Source: Pseudomonadota bacterium (GTDB lineage: Bacteria > Pseudomonadota > Gammaproteobacteria > Burkholderiales > Thiobacillaceae). From it: DNA of 64,000 nt. A program made the translations under genes and the position numbers. Under the pieces are notes generated by a model. That model worked only from the letters and a program-made list of their open reading frames with translations, had not been told where the DNA came from and searched no databases. The stretch lies in assembly GCA_021811235.1 (NCBI GenBank), contig JAJZPG010000007.1, positions 58,566-122,565 on the forward strand, given 5' to 3'. Below, piece after piece: positions 10,401-19,929 of the stretch; the stretch's first letter is position 1, and the number at the start of each line of letters is the position of its first letter.

Positions 10401-12296
10401 GTGCTCGAAGCAATCCGCAAGCATGCACAGGGCTGGCTGGCCAAGGTCATTCTGGGACTGATCGCCGTGACGTTCGCCCTGTTCGGCATCGATTCCTACA
10501 TGTCGGGCGACCGTAACGGCGGCCTGGTGGCCGAAGTCGGCGATGTGGGCATTTCCCGCGACGAACTGACGCGTGAAATCCAGGCGCAGACCGATCGCAT
10601 GCGCGAGGCGCTCGGCCCTGCGTTTGACCCTGCAGTCGCCGAGACGGCCGATTTCCGCAAGCAGGTACTCGACAGCCTGATCGAGCGCAAGGCATTGCTG
10701 CAGGATGCGCAGAAACTCAAAATCCTGGCGCCGGATGCGTATATCGCGGCCGTGCTGGCACAGATTCCGGCCTTCCAGCAGGACGGCAAGTTTTCGCAGC
10801 AGCGCTACGAAGCGGTGCTGCGCCAGAACGGACGCACGCCGGCAGCCTTCGAAAACGAACTGCGCCAGGGTTTCATGCTGGAGGTGGTGACCAGCCCGGT
10901 GGCGCTCGCGGCCTTTCCTTCGAACGCGTCGCTGACGCAGATAGCCCGCCTGGTGGCGCAGCAGCGCGAAATTGCCTGGACGGACCTGCCGGCTTCCGCT
11001 GTGGCCGCGCAGGTCAAAGTGGCGCCCGCTGACGTGGAGCGCGAGTACGCAGCCAACAAGGCTGCCTTTACCGAGCCGGAGCAGATCCGCGCCGAATATC
11101 TGGTGCTGGATATGGCCGCCGTGGCCGCCGGCATCACGGTGAGCGATCAGGCGGTGGCGGATTACTACGCAGCCAATGCGGCCAAGTTCGGCCAGCCGGA
11201 ACAGCGCAGCGCGAGCCATATTTTGATCGGCGTCGACAAGAACGCCGACGCCGCCACCCGCGCCAAGGCCAAGGCCAAGGCCAGCGAGCTGCTTCAGATC
11301 CTCCAGAAAACGCCGGAGCGCTTTGCCGAGCTTGCGCGTGCCGAGTCGCAGGATCAGGGTTCGGCGGCGCAAGGCGGAAGCCTCGGCAGCTTCGGTCGCG
11401 GCATGATGGTCAAGCCGTTCGAGGATGCGGTGTTCGGCATGAGGCCGAACGAGATCCGCGGCCCGGTGGAAAGCGATTTCGGCTATCACATCATCCGGCT
11501 CGACGGCATCGAGACGGCCAAGATCGCGCCGCTGGCAGAGGTGCGTGCCGCGGTCGTCGAGGAATTGCGCAAGCAGCAGGCGCAGAAGGCCTTTGCGGAT
11601 ATGGCGGAAAACTTCAGCAACTTGGTGTACGAAAACGCCACTTCGTTGCAACCTGCGGCATCGGCGACCAAACTCAGCGTGCAGCAGAGCGGCTGGATGT
11701 CGGCCAAGACGGCGCCGGCGCCGTTCAACAATGCCACTCTGTCGGCAGCGCTGTTCGGGGGCGAATCGATCAAGTCGAAGCAGAACACCGAAGCGATCGA
11801 GGTGCAGCCCGGCACCCTGGTCGCGGCGCGCGTGATCGAGCATCGCCCGGCGCGCCTGCGCCCGCTGGCCGAGGTGTCGGCGGCGATCGAATCCGATCTG
11901 CGCGCCAAACAAAGTGCGAAGCTGCTGGCGGAAAAAGCCGAGACCACGATCAAGGCGCTGGCCAAGGGCGAGGAGCCTGGCCTGGCCTGGTCCGCATTCC
12001 AGGTTGTCGGCCGTCAGCCCTCAGCCGAGCTGGATGCCGCCAGCCTCAAGGCGGTGTTCCGGGTGAAGGCCGACAAGCTGCCGGCCTATACAGGCTTTGC
12101 CCGTCCCGATGGCTCGTACCGCATTGTGCGCGTCAGCCGGGTGCTGGATGCGGCCGCACCCGATCCGATGCTGATGGCCTCGATCGGTTCCGGCGTCGTT
12201 CAGGCGCAGCAGCGTGCGGACATGAAGGCGATGATCGCGCTGATCACGGCGGGGCAGAAAGTGAAGATCCAGCCCAACGCCATCGAAGGCCGGTAA
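10401..12296 (+). CDS. ppiD: Peptidyl-prolyl isomerase PpiD, membrane-anchored periplasmic chaperone
   Basis: 631 residues with a GTG start. A short cytoplasmic N-terminus and one membrane helix at about 14-33 precede a SurA-like N-domain. A parvulin (PpiC-type) domain spans roughly 270-375 (RSASHILIGVD to GYHIIRLDGIE), followed by a long C-domain. PpiD assists folding of proteins emerging from the Sec translocon. Its place just downstream of lon and hupB (here separated by two tRNAs) is the E. coli order. Weak Shine-Dalgarno GGGAG lies about 10 bases upstream. Confidence 0.95.
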   Translation: MLEAIRKHAQGWLAKVILGLIAVTFALFGIDSYMSGDRNGGLVAEVGDVGISRDELTREIQAQTDRMREALGPAFDPAVAETADFRKQVLDSLIERKALLQDAQKLKILAPDAYIAAVLAQIPAFQQDGKFSQQRYEAVLRQNGRTPAAFENELRQGFMLEVVTSPVALAAFPSNASLTQIARLVAQQREIAWTDLPASAVAAQVKVAPADVEREYAANKAAFTEPEQIRAEYLVLDMAAVAAGITVSDQAVADYYAANAAKFGQPEQRSASHILIGVDKNADAATRAKAKAKASELLQILQKTPERFAELARAESQDQGSAAQGGSLGSFGRGMMVKPFEDAVFGMRPNEIRGPVESDFGYHIIRLDGIETAKIAPLAEVRAAVVEELRKQQAQKAFADMAENFSNLVYENATSLQPAASATKLSVQQSGWMSAKTAPAPFNNATLSAALFGGESIKSKQNTEAIEVQPGTLVAARVIEHRPARLRPLAEVSAAIESDLRAKQSAKLLAEKAETTIKALAKGEEPGLAWSAFQVVGRQPSAELDAASLKAVFRVKADKLPAYTGFARPDGSYRIVRVSRVLDAAAPDPMLMASIGSGVVQAQQRADMKAMIALITAGQKVKIQPNAIEGR

Positions 12297-12307
12297 GCCG
12301 ATCGATG

Positions 12308-12350
12308 CCCCAACAAAAAACGCGCCGTACAGGCGCGTTTTTTGTTGGGG
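12308..12350. terminator. Bidirectional terminator between ppiD and fabI
   Basis: A perfect 19-base inverted repeat, CCCCAACAAAAAACGCGCC and its complement around GTACA. It gives a GC-rich hairpin core with A/T tracts on both sides, serving both convergent genes. Confidence 0.93.
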
Positions 12351-12361
12351 CGGAAGACGGC

Positions 12362-13144
12362 TCAATCGCCGCCGCCAGTGGTGGTATTGAAGCCGGCGTC
12401 GACATAGGTGATCTCGCCGGTGATGCCGGAGGCGAGGTCGGACAGCAGGAAGGCGGCGGCGTTGCCGACCTCTTCGATGGTCACGTTGCGGCGCAGCGGC
12501 GCGTTCTTGGCGACGAGATCGAGTTTCTCGCCGAAGTTGGCGATGCCGCTGGCGGCCAGCGTCTTGATCGGGCCGGCCGATACCGCATTGACGCGGATGC
12601 CCTTGGGGCCGAGGCTCTGAGCCATGTAGTACACGTTCGATTCGAGGCTGGCCTTGGCCAGGCCCATCACGTTGTAGTTGGGCGCGGAGCGGATGGCTCC
12701 GAGGTAGGACAGCGTCAGGAGCGCCGCCTGGCGGCCTTCCATCAGCGGTAGCGCGGCCTTGGCCAGCGCGGCGAAGCTGTAGGAACTGATGTCGTGCGCG
12801 ATGCGGAAGTTTTCACGCGTGACCGCGGCGAGGTAATCGCCTGACAGGGCTTCTTTCGGAGCAAACGCAATCGAGTGCACCAGGCCGTCGAAGCCGTCCC
12901 AGTGCTTGCCGAGTTCGGAGAACAGCGCATCGATCTGCTCGTCGCTGCCGACGTCGCACGGGAACACCAGGTCGGAGCCGAATTCCTTGGCGAATTCGGT
13001 GACCCGGTCCTTGATGCGTTCACCCTGATAGGTGAAGGCGAGTTCGGCACCTTCGCGCTTGCATGCGGCGGCAATGCCGTACGCGATCGAACGGTTGGAA
13101 ATGACGCCGGTGATGAGCAAGCGTTTTCCTGCAAGAAATCCCAT
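12362..13144 (-). CDS. fabI: Enoyl-[acyl-carrier-protein] reductase (NADH) FabI
   Basis: 260 residues, SDR-type. It catalyses the last reductive step of fatty acid elongation. The cofactor loop is [13 protein letters not shown]. Active-site residues match the E. coli pattern: Y147 and Y157 with K164 in NYNVMGLAK. The 3' end meets the bidirectional terminator shared with ppiD. A -10 TATAAT lies about 30 bases upstream of the start. Confidence 0.97.
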   Translation of the reverse strand: MGFLAGKRLLITGVISNRSIAYGIAAACKREGAELAFTYQGERIKDRVTEFAKEFGSDLVFPCDVGSDEQIDALFSELGKHWDGFDGLVHSIAFAPKEALSGDYLAAVTRENFRIAHDISSYSFAALAKAALPLMEGRQAALLTLSYLGAIRSAPNYNVMGLAKASLESNVYYMAQSLGPKGIRVNAVSAGPIKTLAASGIANFGEKLDLVAKNAPLRRNVTIEEVGNAAAFLLSDLASGITGEITYVDAGFNTTTGGGD

Positions 13145-13173
13145 GATGATCTCGAAGAGTGGAGAATCCGACG

Positions 13174-13179
13174 ATTATA
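13174..13179 (-). promoter_or_regulatory. Probable -10 element of the fabI promoter
   Basis: A perfect TATAAT on the minus strand in the fabI / peptide-transporter divergent gap. No convincing -35 is seen at 16-18 bases. Confidence 0.4.
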
Positions 13180-13218
13180 ACGGCTGACGTTGGCGGCGCG
13201 CTTGGGTACACTTGCGGC

Positions 13219-15360
13219 ATGACGCGCACGGTCATTCTACTGTTGGGGCTGGGTTTGCTGGGGGGCTGCTCCGACAGCTGGAACAATCCCTATCCAGGCA
13301 GCCCGTCCGACGTCAACGTGCTCTACAGTGCGTTTGGCGAGCGTCCCAAGCATCTCGATCCAGCCCGCTCCTACAGCGAAAACGAAGCCGAGTTCACCGG
13401 CCAGATCTACGAGCCGCCGCTGCAATACCATTTCCTCAAGCGGCCCTACACGCTGGTTCCGCTGACCGCCGAGGCGGTGCCCAAGCCGCGCTATTTCGAT
13501 GCCGCCGGCAGGCCGCTGGCGGACGACGCGCCGGCTGCACAGATCGCACGCAGCGTATACGAAATCAGAATCCGTCCCGGCATCCGCTACCAGCCGCACC
13601 CGGCGTTCGCGCGCGATGCGACCGGGCGCTACCGCTACCACGCCCTGGACGCCGAGACGGTGGCCGACAAGCGGCAGATCGCCGATTTCGAGCACAGCGG
13701 CACCCGCGAACTGATCGCTGCCGACTATGTTTACCAGATCAAGCGGCTCGCGCATCCGGGGCTCAGCTCGCCGATTTTCGGCCTGATGGCGGAGCACATC
13801 GTCGGTCTCAAGGCCTTGGGCGAAACCTTGCAGCAAGCCGCGCGGGCCCGGCCTGCGGGCAAGCTGGATCTCAATGACTTTCCGCTGGAAGGCGCCGAGG
13901 TCGTCGATCGCTATACCTACCGCATCCACGTCAAGGGCAAATACCCGCAGTTCATCTACTGGCTGGCGATGCCGTTCTTCGCGCCGGTTCCGTGGGAGGC
14001 CGAGGTGTTCTACGCCCAGCCCGGCATGGCCGACAGGAACCTTACGCTCGACTGGCAGCCGGTCGGCACCGGCCCCTACTACCTGGCGGAGAACGATCCC
14101 AATCGCCGCATGGTGCTGAGGAAGAACCCGTATTTCCACGGCGAGACCTATCCTTCCGACGGCAGCGACGAGGACCGTGCGGCCGGCTTGCTCGCCGACG
14201 CCGGCAAGCGGCTGCCGTTCCTCGACGCGGTCGTGTTCAGTCTGGAAAAGGAAACCATTCCCTACTGGAGCAAATTCCTGCAGGGCTACTACGACAGCTC
14301 CGGCATCAGCTCGGACAGTTTCGACCAGGCCGTCCAGTTCTCGGGCGGGGGCGATCCGCAGCTCACCGACAGCATGCGCGACAAGGGCATCCAGCTCGTC
14401 ACGACGGCGCTGCCTTCTCTGTGGTACGTCGGTTTCAACATGCTCGACCCGGTGGTGGGGGGCTTGGGCGAAGACCGCCGCAAGCTGCGCCAGGCCCTGT
14501 CGATCGCGTTCGACTACGACGAATTCATCTCGATCTTCCTCAATGGCCGCGGCATCCCCGCGCAAGGGCCGATCCCGCCCGGGCTGTTCGGCTACGTCGA
14601 GGGGGTGGCGGGGCTGAATCCTTACGTATATGAGGCGCGCGACGGCCGGGTCGTGCGGCAGCCGATCGAGACGGCGAGGCGACTGCTGGCCGAGGCGGGC
14701 TATCCGAACGGCCGCAGCGCCAGAACCGGCAAGCCGCTGGTGCTGTATTTCGACACCATGGCGAGCGGGCCCGACGCCAAGTCCAGGCTCGACTGGATGA
14801 AGAAGCAGCTCGACAAGCTCAACGTGCAGCTGGTTGTGCGCGGCACCGACTACAACCGCTTCCAGGACAAGATGCGCAAGGGCAACGCGCAATTGTTCGA
14901 GTGGGGCTGGAACGCCGATTACCCCGATCCGGAGAATTTCTTCTTCCTGCTCTACGGACCGCACAAGAAGGTCGCCAGCGGCGGCGAGAACGCGGCCAAC
15001 TACGACAACCCCGAATTCAACCGCCTGTTCGAGCGCATGAAGGACATGGACAACGGGCCCGCACGCCAGCAGGTGATCGACGCCATGCTGGAGATCGTGC
15101 GCCGCGACGCGCCGTGGATTTTCGCCTACTACCCCAAGTCCTTCGGCTTGCGTCACGGCTGGGTGATGGCCGCGAAGCCCAACCCGATGGCCAAAAACAC
15201 GCTCAAATACCGGCGCATCGACCCTCGCCTGCGCGAAAGCCGGCGTGCCGAATGGAACCACCCGGTGCTATGGCCGATCGGCTTGCTGGCCCTGGCGCTG
15301 GTCGCGCTGATTGCGCCCGCGGCGATCGCCTGGCGGCGGCATGAGAGGAAAACCGCCTGA
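13219..15360 (+). CDS. Peptide ABC transporter substrate-binding lipoprotein (YejA/OppA family)
   Basis: 713 residues. A signal peptide with the lipobox LGGC at about residues 14-17 is followed by a family 5 extracellular solute-binding domain (VLYSAFGERPKHLDPARSYS). A hydrophobic helix sits near the C-terminus (about 681-703), so it may be anchored at both ends, which is unusual. It overlaps the first permease by one base and heads a four-gene importer operon. The ATG at 13219 places the signal peptide correctly; no strong ribosome binding site is seen. Confidence 0.88.
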   Translation: MTRTVILLLGLGLLGGCSDSWNNPYPGSPSDVNVLYSAFGERPKHLDPARSYSENEAEFTGQIYEPPLQYHFLKRPYTLVPLTAEAVPKPRYFDAAGRPLADDAPAAQIARSVYEIRIRPGIRYQPHPAFARDATGRYRYHALDAETVADKRQIADFEHSGTRELIAADYVYQIKRLAHPGLSSPIFGLMAEHIVGLKALGETLQQAARARPAGKLDLNDFPLEGAEVVDRYTYRIHVKGKYPQFIYWLAMPFFAPVPWEAEVFYAQPGMADRNLTLDWQPVGTGPYYLAENDPNRRMVLRKNPYFHGETYPSDGSDEDRAAGLLADAGKRLPFLDAVVFSLEKETIPYWSKFLQGYYDSSGISSDSFDQAVQFSGGGDPQLTDSMRDKGIQLVTTALPSLWYVGFNMLDPVVGGLGEDRRKLRQALSIAFDYDEFISIFLNGRGIPAQGPIPPGLFGYVEGVAGLNPYVYEARDGRVVRQPIETARRLLAEAGYPNGRSARTGKPLVLYFDTMASGPDAKSRLDWMKKQLDKLNVQLVVRGTDYNRFQDKMRKGNAQLFEWGWNADYPDPENFFFLLYGPHKKVASGGENAANYDNPEFNRLFERMKDMDNGPARQQVIDAMLEIVRRDAPWIFAYYPKSFGLRHGWVMAAKPNPMAKNTLKYRRIDPRLRESRRAEWNHPVLWPIGLLALALVALIAPAAIAWRRHERKTA

Positions 15361-16337
15361 TGTTCGCCTACATCCTGCGCCGCCTGCTCTACGCGATCCC
15401 GATCCTGATCGGCGTCAACCTGCTGACCTTCGCGCTGTTCTTCGTCGTCAACACCCCGGACGACATGGCGCGGCTGCAGCTGGGCGTCAAGCACGTGACG
15501 CCCGAGGCGATCGAGCGCTGGAAGGCCGAGCACGGCTACGACAAGCCCTTGTTGGTGAACGCGGAGGCGGAAGGCGCAGCGCAGTTCACCGATACGATCT
15601 TCTTCAAGCACTCGGCGGCGATGTTCGCGTTCGAATTCGGCAAGGGCGACGACGGCCGCGACATCGCCAACGAGATCCAGACCCGGATGGGGCCGAGCCT
15701 GGCGATCGCGTTGCCGGTGTTCGTCATCGGCCTGATGGTCAACATCACCTTCGCCCTGCTGATGGTGTTCTTCCGCGCCACCTATCTCGATCTGTGGGGC
15801 GTGGTGCTGTGCGTCGTGCTGATGTCGATCTCGGGGCTGTTCTACATCATCGCGGGGCAGTACTTCATCGCCAAACTGTGGAACCTGCTGCCGATCTCGG
15901 GCTTCGCCGGTGGCATCGACGGCCTTCGCTTCATTTTGCTGCCGGTGCTGGTGAGCGTGGTGGCGGGCCTCGGCAGCGGAGCGCGCTGGTACCGCACCAT
16001 CTTCCTCGAGGAAATCGGCAAGGACTACGTGCGCACCGCGCGCGCCAAGGGATTGAGCGAAGTCCGCGTGCTGTTCCGCCACGTGCTGAAGAACGGCATG
16101 ATCCCCATCCTCACCGGCGCGGTGGTGGTGCTGCCGCTGTTGTTCATGGGCAGCCTCATCACCGAATCCTTCTTCGGCATCCCCGGGCTCGGCAGCTACA
16201 CCATCGACGCGATCCAGGCGCAGGATTTCGCAGTGGTGCGCGCGATGGTGTTCCTCGGCTCCTTCCTCTACATCGTCGGCCTCATCCTCACCGACATTTC
16301 CTATTCGTGGGTCGATCCGCGGGTGCGGCTGCAATGA
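15360..16337 (+). CDS. Peptide ABC transporter permease (YejB/OppB type)
   Basis: 325 residues and about six membrane helices. It starts with the OppB-type N-terminus MFAYILRRLLYAIPILIGVN. The EAA coupling loop is visible around DYVRTARAKGLSEVRVLFRH. It forms the membrane channel with the next gene. The start overlaps the binding-protein stop by one base, and its own stop overlaps the next start by four. Confidence 0.92.
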   Translation: MFAYILRRLLYAIPILIGVNLLTFALFFVVNTPDDMARLQLGVKHVTPEAIERWKAEHGYDKPLLVNAEAEGAAQFTDTIFFKHSAAMFAFEFGKGDDGRDIANEIQTRMGPSLAIALPVFVIGLMVNITFALLMVFFRATYLDLWGVVLCVVLMSISGLFYIIAGQYFIAKLWNLLPISGFAGGIDGLRFILLPVLVSVVAGLGSGARWYRTIFLEEIGKDYVRTARAKGLSEVRVLFRHVLKNGMIPILTGAVVVLPLLFMGSLITESFFGIPGLGSYTIDAIQAQDFAVVRAMVFLGSFLYIVGLILTDISYSWVDPRVRLQ

Positions 16338-17740
16338 GTTTCATGCCGGTGATCCTGTGGACCGACGCACTGATCCTCGCGCTGCTGGCCGGCGTGCTGG
16401 CGCTGGTCTGGTTCATCCGCCGCCACGAACACCTGCGGGCGCCATGGCGGAACGTGGCGCAGCGGCCGATGGCGATGGGGGCGGCACTGGTGCTGACGGC
16501 CTTCGTCGCGATCGGCCTGCTCGATTCACTGCATTACCGGGAAAGACTGCCCGACAGCCCGCCGGATGCGCCGCAGTACTCGGTCGAGGTGCTGAGCGTA
16601 TTCGACGCGCTGGTGGGCGAACTGCGCACGCAACAGGAAAAGACCTATTCGGCGCCGCTGGCGACGCGGCTGTACGCCAAGGAATTCGTCGAGCGCGGCG
16701 GCGTGACGGTGCGCGATTACCCGCGTCTGCAATACGGCGGGGCGCACCTCGCGCATGCCAGCGAGCATCTGCCCGATGTTGTCCGGCGCAGCCTCATCGG
16801 TTTGGCGCAGGGGCTTGCCGCCAGCCTGCTGCTGTTCGGCCTGCTCGCCGCCTGGCAGGCCCGCCGCGCCAGGCTCGTCTTCGGCGCCTGGCTGACGGCG
16901 TGGTGGCTGGGGCAACTCGGCTGGCCGGGGCGCACCGCGGCCGGCATGATGGCGCTGTTATTGGTGCTGGCTGGCGTGATCATGCAGCTGGCGGCCGGCT
17001 ATCACGTGCTGGGGACGGACAAGGTGGGGCAGGACGTGCTCTACATCAGCCTCAAGAGCATCCGCACCGGACTCGTCATCGGCACGCTGACGACGCTGGT
17101 GACGCTGCCTCTGGCGATCGGGTTCGGTATCGCGGCGGGCTATTTCCGCGGCTGGGTCGACGACGTCATCCAGTATGTCTACACCGTGCTCAATTCCATC
17201 CCCGGCGTGCTGCTGATCGCGGCGGCAGTGCTGATCGTGCAGGTCTACATCGAGTCCAATCCGGAATTGTTCGACACCGCCGCCGCACGTGCCGACATCC
17301 GCCTGCTCGCGCTGTGCCTCATCATGGGGGTGACCAGCTGGACCGGGCTGGCGAGATTGTTGCGAGGCGAGTCGCTCAAGCTGAGAACGCTCGATTACGT
17401 CGAAGCGGCACGCGCCTTCGGCGTGTCGCATGCGCGCATCATCAGCCGCCACATCTTCCCCAACGTATTCCATCTGGTGCTGATCGCGATCGTGCTCGAC
17501 TTCTCCGGTCTGGTGCTCGCCGAAGCGGTGCTGTCCTATGTCGGCGTCGGGGTCGACCCCACCATGTACAGCTGGGGCAACATGATCAACGGCGCGCGTC
17601 TCGAACTCGCGCGTGAGCCCATCGTCTGGTGGCAGCTTGGGGCGGCATTCGCCTTCATGTTCACCCTGGTGCTGGCGGCCAACCTGTTCGCCGACGGCGT
17701 GCGCGACGCTTTCGACCCGCGCCTGGGAGGCCGGCGATGA
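16334..17740 (+). CDS. Peptide ABC transporter permease (YejE/OppC type)
   Basis: 468 residues, longer than a plain OppC. The N-terminal half (to about 230) has several hydrophobic helices separated by a roughly 90-residue loop, followed by the standard OppC domain. The coupling loop is DYVEAARAFGVSHARIISRH. The extended N-terminus is in keeping with YejE-type proteins. ATGA overlaps couple it to both neighbours. I chose the ATG at 16334 over a longer frame that reads through the previous gene. Confidence 0.9.
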   Translation: MSFMPVILWTDALILALLAGVLALVWFIRRHEHLRAPWRNVAQRPMAMGAALVLTAFVAIGLLDSLHYRERLPDSPPDAPQYSVEVLSVFDALVGELRTQQEKTYSAPLATRLYAKEFVERGGVTVRDYPRLQYGGAHLAHASEHLPDVVRRSLIGLAQGLAASLLLFGLLAAWQARRARLVFGAWLTAWWLGQLGWPGRTAAGMMALLLVLAGVIMQLAAGYHVLGTDKVGQDVLYISLKSIRTGLVIGTLTTLVTLPLAIGFGIAAGYFRGWVDDVIQYVYTVLNSIPGVLLIAAAVLIVQVYIESNPELFDTAAARADIRLLALCLIMGVTSWTGLARLLRGESLKLRTLDYVEAARAFGVSHARIISRHIFPNVFHLVLIAIVLDFSGLVLAEAVLSYVGVGVDPTMYSWGNMINGARLELAREPIVWWQLGAAFAFMFTLVLAANLFADGVRDAFDPRLGGRR

Positions 17741-19701
17741 AGCCGCTGCTCGAGGTGCGCGATCTGGTGACCGCCATCGGCGCTGCGCGCGTGGTCGACG
17801 GCGTGTCCTTCCACGTCGCGGCGGGAGAGACCTACGCGCTGCTCGGCGAATCGGGCTGCGGCAAGTCGATGACCGCGCTGTCCCTGATGCGGCTGCTGCC
17901 GGACGGCGGCCGCGTCGCATCGGGCGCGGTCGAGCTCGACGGCGAGAACGTGCTGGCGCTGACCGAACGCGACATGCGGCAGGTGCGCGGCGGGCGCATG
18001 GCGATGATCTTCCAGGAGCCGATGCTGGCGCTGAATCCGGTCATCAAGGTAGGCGGGCAGATCGGCGAGGCGCTGGCGCTGCACCAGAATCTCACCGGCG
18101 CGGCGGCGCGCGATGCCGCCCGGGCCCTGCTCGACGCGGTCGGCGTGCCCGACGCGGCACGCCGGCTCGACAGCTACCCGTTCGAGCTTTCCGGTGGCCT
18201 GCGCCAGCGCATGATGATCGCGATGGCGCTGGCCGGCCAGCCCCGGCTCCTGATCGCCGACGAACCGACCACGGCGCTGGATGTGACCATCCAGGCCCAG
18301 GTGCTCGACGTGCTGCGCCGCCTGCGGAGCGAACGCCAGATGGGCATGCTGCTGATCACGCACGATCTCGGCGTGGTGGCGGAGAACGCCGATCGCGTTG
18401 GCGTGATGTATGCCGGCGAGCTGCTGGAGGAGGGCACGCGGGCCGCGTTCTTCGCGGCGCCGCAGCATCCGTACAGCCGCATGCTGTTCGAGGCCTTGCC
18501 CCGGGCCGGCGACGGCGGCCGGCTCGCTACGATTCCCGGCCAGGTGCCGCGGCTCGATAGCCCCCTTGCGGGCTGCCGCTTCGCGCCACGCTGTCCGTAC
18601 GCGATCGCGCGCTGCCGCAGCGAATCGCCGGGCTGGCAGACGATCGACGAGCAGCGTGTACGCTGCCATCTGGCCGGACAGTTGCCGGCATTGCCGCCGC
18701 GTGCGGATGAAGCGGTCGACGTCGTGGGCGGGGAGAGGCGGCCGCTGCTGCGGGTCGACGGCCTCAAGGTACATTTCCCGGTCCGCCGCGGCCTGCTGCA
18801 GCGCACCGTGGGCCAGGTGCGCGCAGTCGACGACGTGTCGCTCACCATCCAGGCCGGGCGCACGCTGGCACTGGTGGGCGAATCGGGCTGCGGCAAGACC
18901 ACGGTCGGCAAGGCGGTGTTGCGGCTGATCGAGCCGACTGCAGGCAGCATCGTGCTGGACGGTGAAGCCGTCACGGCGAACGGCATCGACCGCCTGCGTC
19001 GGCAGGCGCAGATGGTGTTCCAGGATCCGTTCAGTTCGCTCAACCCGCGCATGCGGGTGGCCGACACCCTGCTCGAAGGCATGGATGCCCTCGGCGTCGG
19101 CGCCGCCGCTGACCGCCGCGCCGCCATCGTGCGCCTGCAGCAGCAGGTGGGGCTGCCGGACGATGCCGGCGGCCGCTACCCGCACGCGTTTTCCGGCGGC
19201 CAGCGCCAGCGCATTGCCATCGCGCGGGCGCTGGCGGTGTCGCCCCGGCTGGTGATCTGCGACGAACCGACCAGCGCACTCGACGTCTCGGTGCAGGCGC
19301 AGATACTCAATCTGCTGAAGGACCTGCAAAACGATCTGGGCCTGGCCTATCTCTTCATCACGCACAACCTGGCCGTGGTCGACTACCTTGCGCACGAGGT
19401 CGCGGTGATGTACCTCGGACGCATCGTCGAGCACGGCGCAGCCGCCGAAGTGCTGCGTGCGCCGCGGCATCCCTACACCCAGGCGCTGGTGAGCGCGATA
19501 CCGCGCATCGAGCCGCAGACGGGGCATGAGGCCATCCGGCTGGCGGGCGACCAGCCGTCCCCGCTCAATCCGCCGGCAGGCTGCCATTTCCATCCACGCT
19601 GCCCGCACGCCAACGAAGTCTGCCGGAAGACCTATCCCGAGCGGACCGACCTGGGCGAAGGGCATTGGGTGCGTTGCCACTGGGTGGCGGCGCAGCGTTG
19701 A
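17737..19701 (+). CDS. Peptide ABC transporter ATPase, two fused nucleotide-binding domains (YejF type)
   Basis: 654 residues with two complete ABC domains in one chain, equivalent to OppD plus OppF. The first has Walker A GESGCGKS and signature LSGGLRQRM. The second has GESGCGKT and [15 protein letters not shown]. Each ends with the cysteine-bearing oligopeptide-ABC tail ([14 protein letters not shown] and [14 protein letters not shown]). It powers peptide uptake by the upstream permeases. It starts in an ATGA overlap after a GGGAGG site. Confidence 0.94.
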   Translation: MKPLLEVRDLVTAIGAARVVDGVSFHVAAGETYALLGESGCGKSMTALSLMRLLPDGGRVASGAVELDGENVLALTERDMRQVRGGRMAMIFQEPMLALNPVIKVGGQIGEALALHQNLTGAAARDAARALLDAVGVPDAARRLDSYPFELSGGLRQRMMIAMALAGQPRLLIADEPTTALDVTIQAQVLDVLRRLRSERQMGMLLITHDLGVVAENADRVGVMYAGELLEEGTRAAFFAAPQHPYSRMLFEALPRAGDGGRLATIPGQVPRLDSPLAGCRFAPRCPYAIARCRSESPGWQTIDEQRVRCHLAGQLPALPPRADEAVDVVGGERRPLLRVDGLKVHFPVRRGLLQRTVGQVRAVDDVSLTIQAGRTLALVGESGCGKTTVGKAVLRLIEPTAGSIVLDGEAVTANGIDRLRRQAQMVFQDPFSSLNPRMRVADTLLEGMDALGVGAAADRRAAIVRLQQQVGLPDDAGGRYPHAFSGGQRQRIAIARALAVSPRLVICDEPTSALDVSVQAQILNLLKDLQNDLGLAYLFITHNLAVVDYLAHEVAVMYLGRIVEHGAAAEVLRAPRHPYTQALVSAIPRIEPQTGHEAIRLAGDQPSPLNPPAGCHFHPRCPHANEVCRKTYPERTDLGEGHWVRCHWVAAQR

Positions 19702-19725
19702 GAATGATATGAACGGAGTGTGTCG

Positions 19726-19923
19726 ATGAATCCTGGCAAACACGGCCGCAACTTCTGGATCGGCAACGGCATCCTCGCCGTGGCGATGCTGACGCTGTTC
19801 TTCATGGGGCCGCTGTCCGAAGCGCTCGGCATCTGGGCGGCGGTGCTGTGGATGGTGTTGGCCGCCGTGGGCATGGCCTTCCTGATGTCGGGCAAGGTGG
19901 ACGAGCCGCCTTCGCCCGACTGA
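19726..19923 (+). CDS. Small two-helix membrane protein of unknown function
   Basis: 65 residues. A charged N-terminus (KHGRN) is followed by two hydrophobic helices at about 11-29 and 36-55 and a short acidic tail (KVDEPPSPD). ATG at 19726 is preceded by GGAG at good spacing; a GTG two codons earlier is less likely. It lies 24 bases after the ABC ATPase gene and could be a late member of that operon. I do not recognise the family. Confidence 0.65.
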   Translation: MNPGKHGRNFWIGNGILAVAMLTLFFMGPLSEALGIWAAVLWMVLAAVGMAFLMSGKVDEPPSPD

Positions 19924-19929
19924 GCGCCG

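Noticed and set aside
15311..16333. 809-codon frame joining an upstream stretch to the YejE-type permease
   Set aside because: The first 340 codons are an out-of-frame reading of the YejB-type permease; the real start is the ATGA at 16334.
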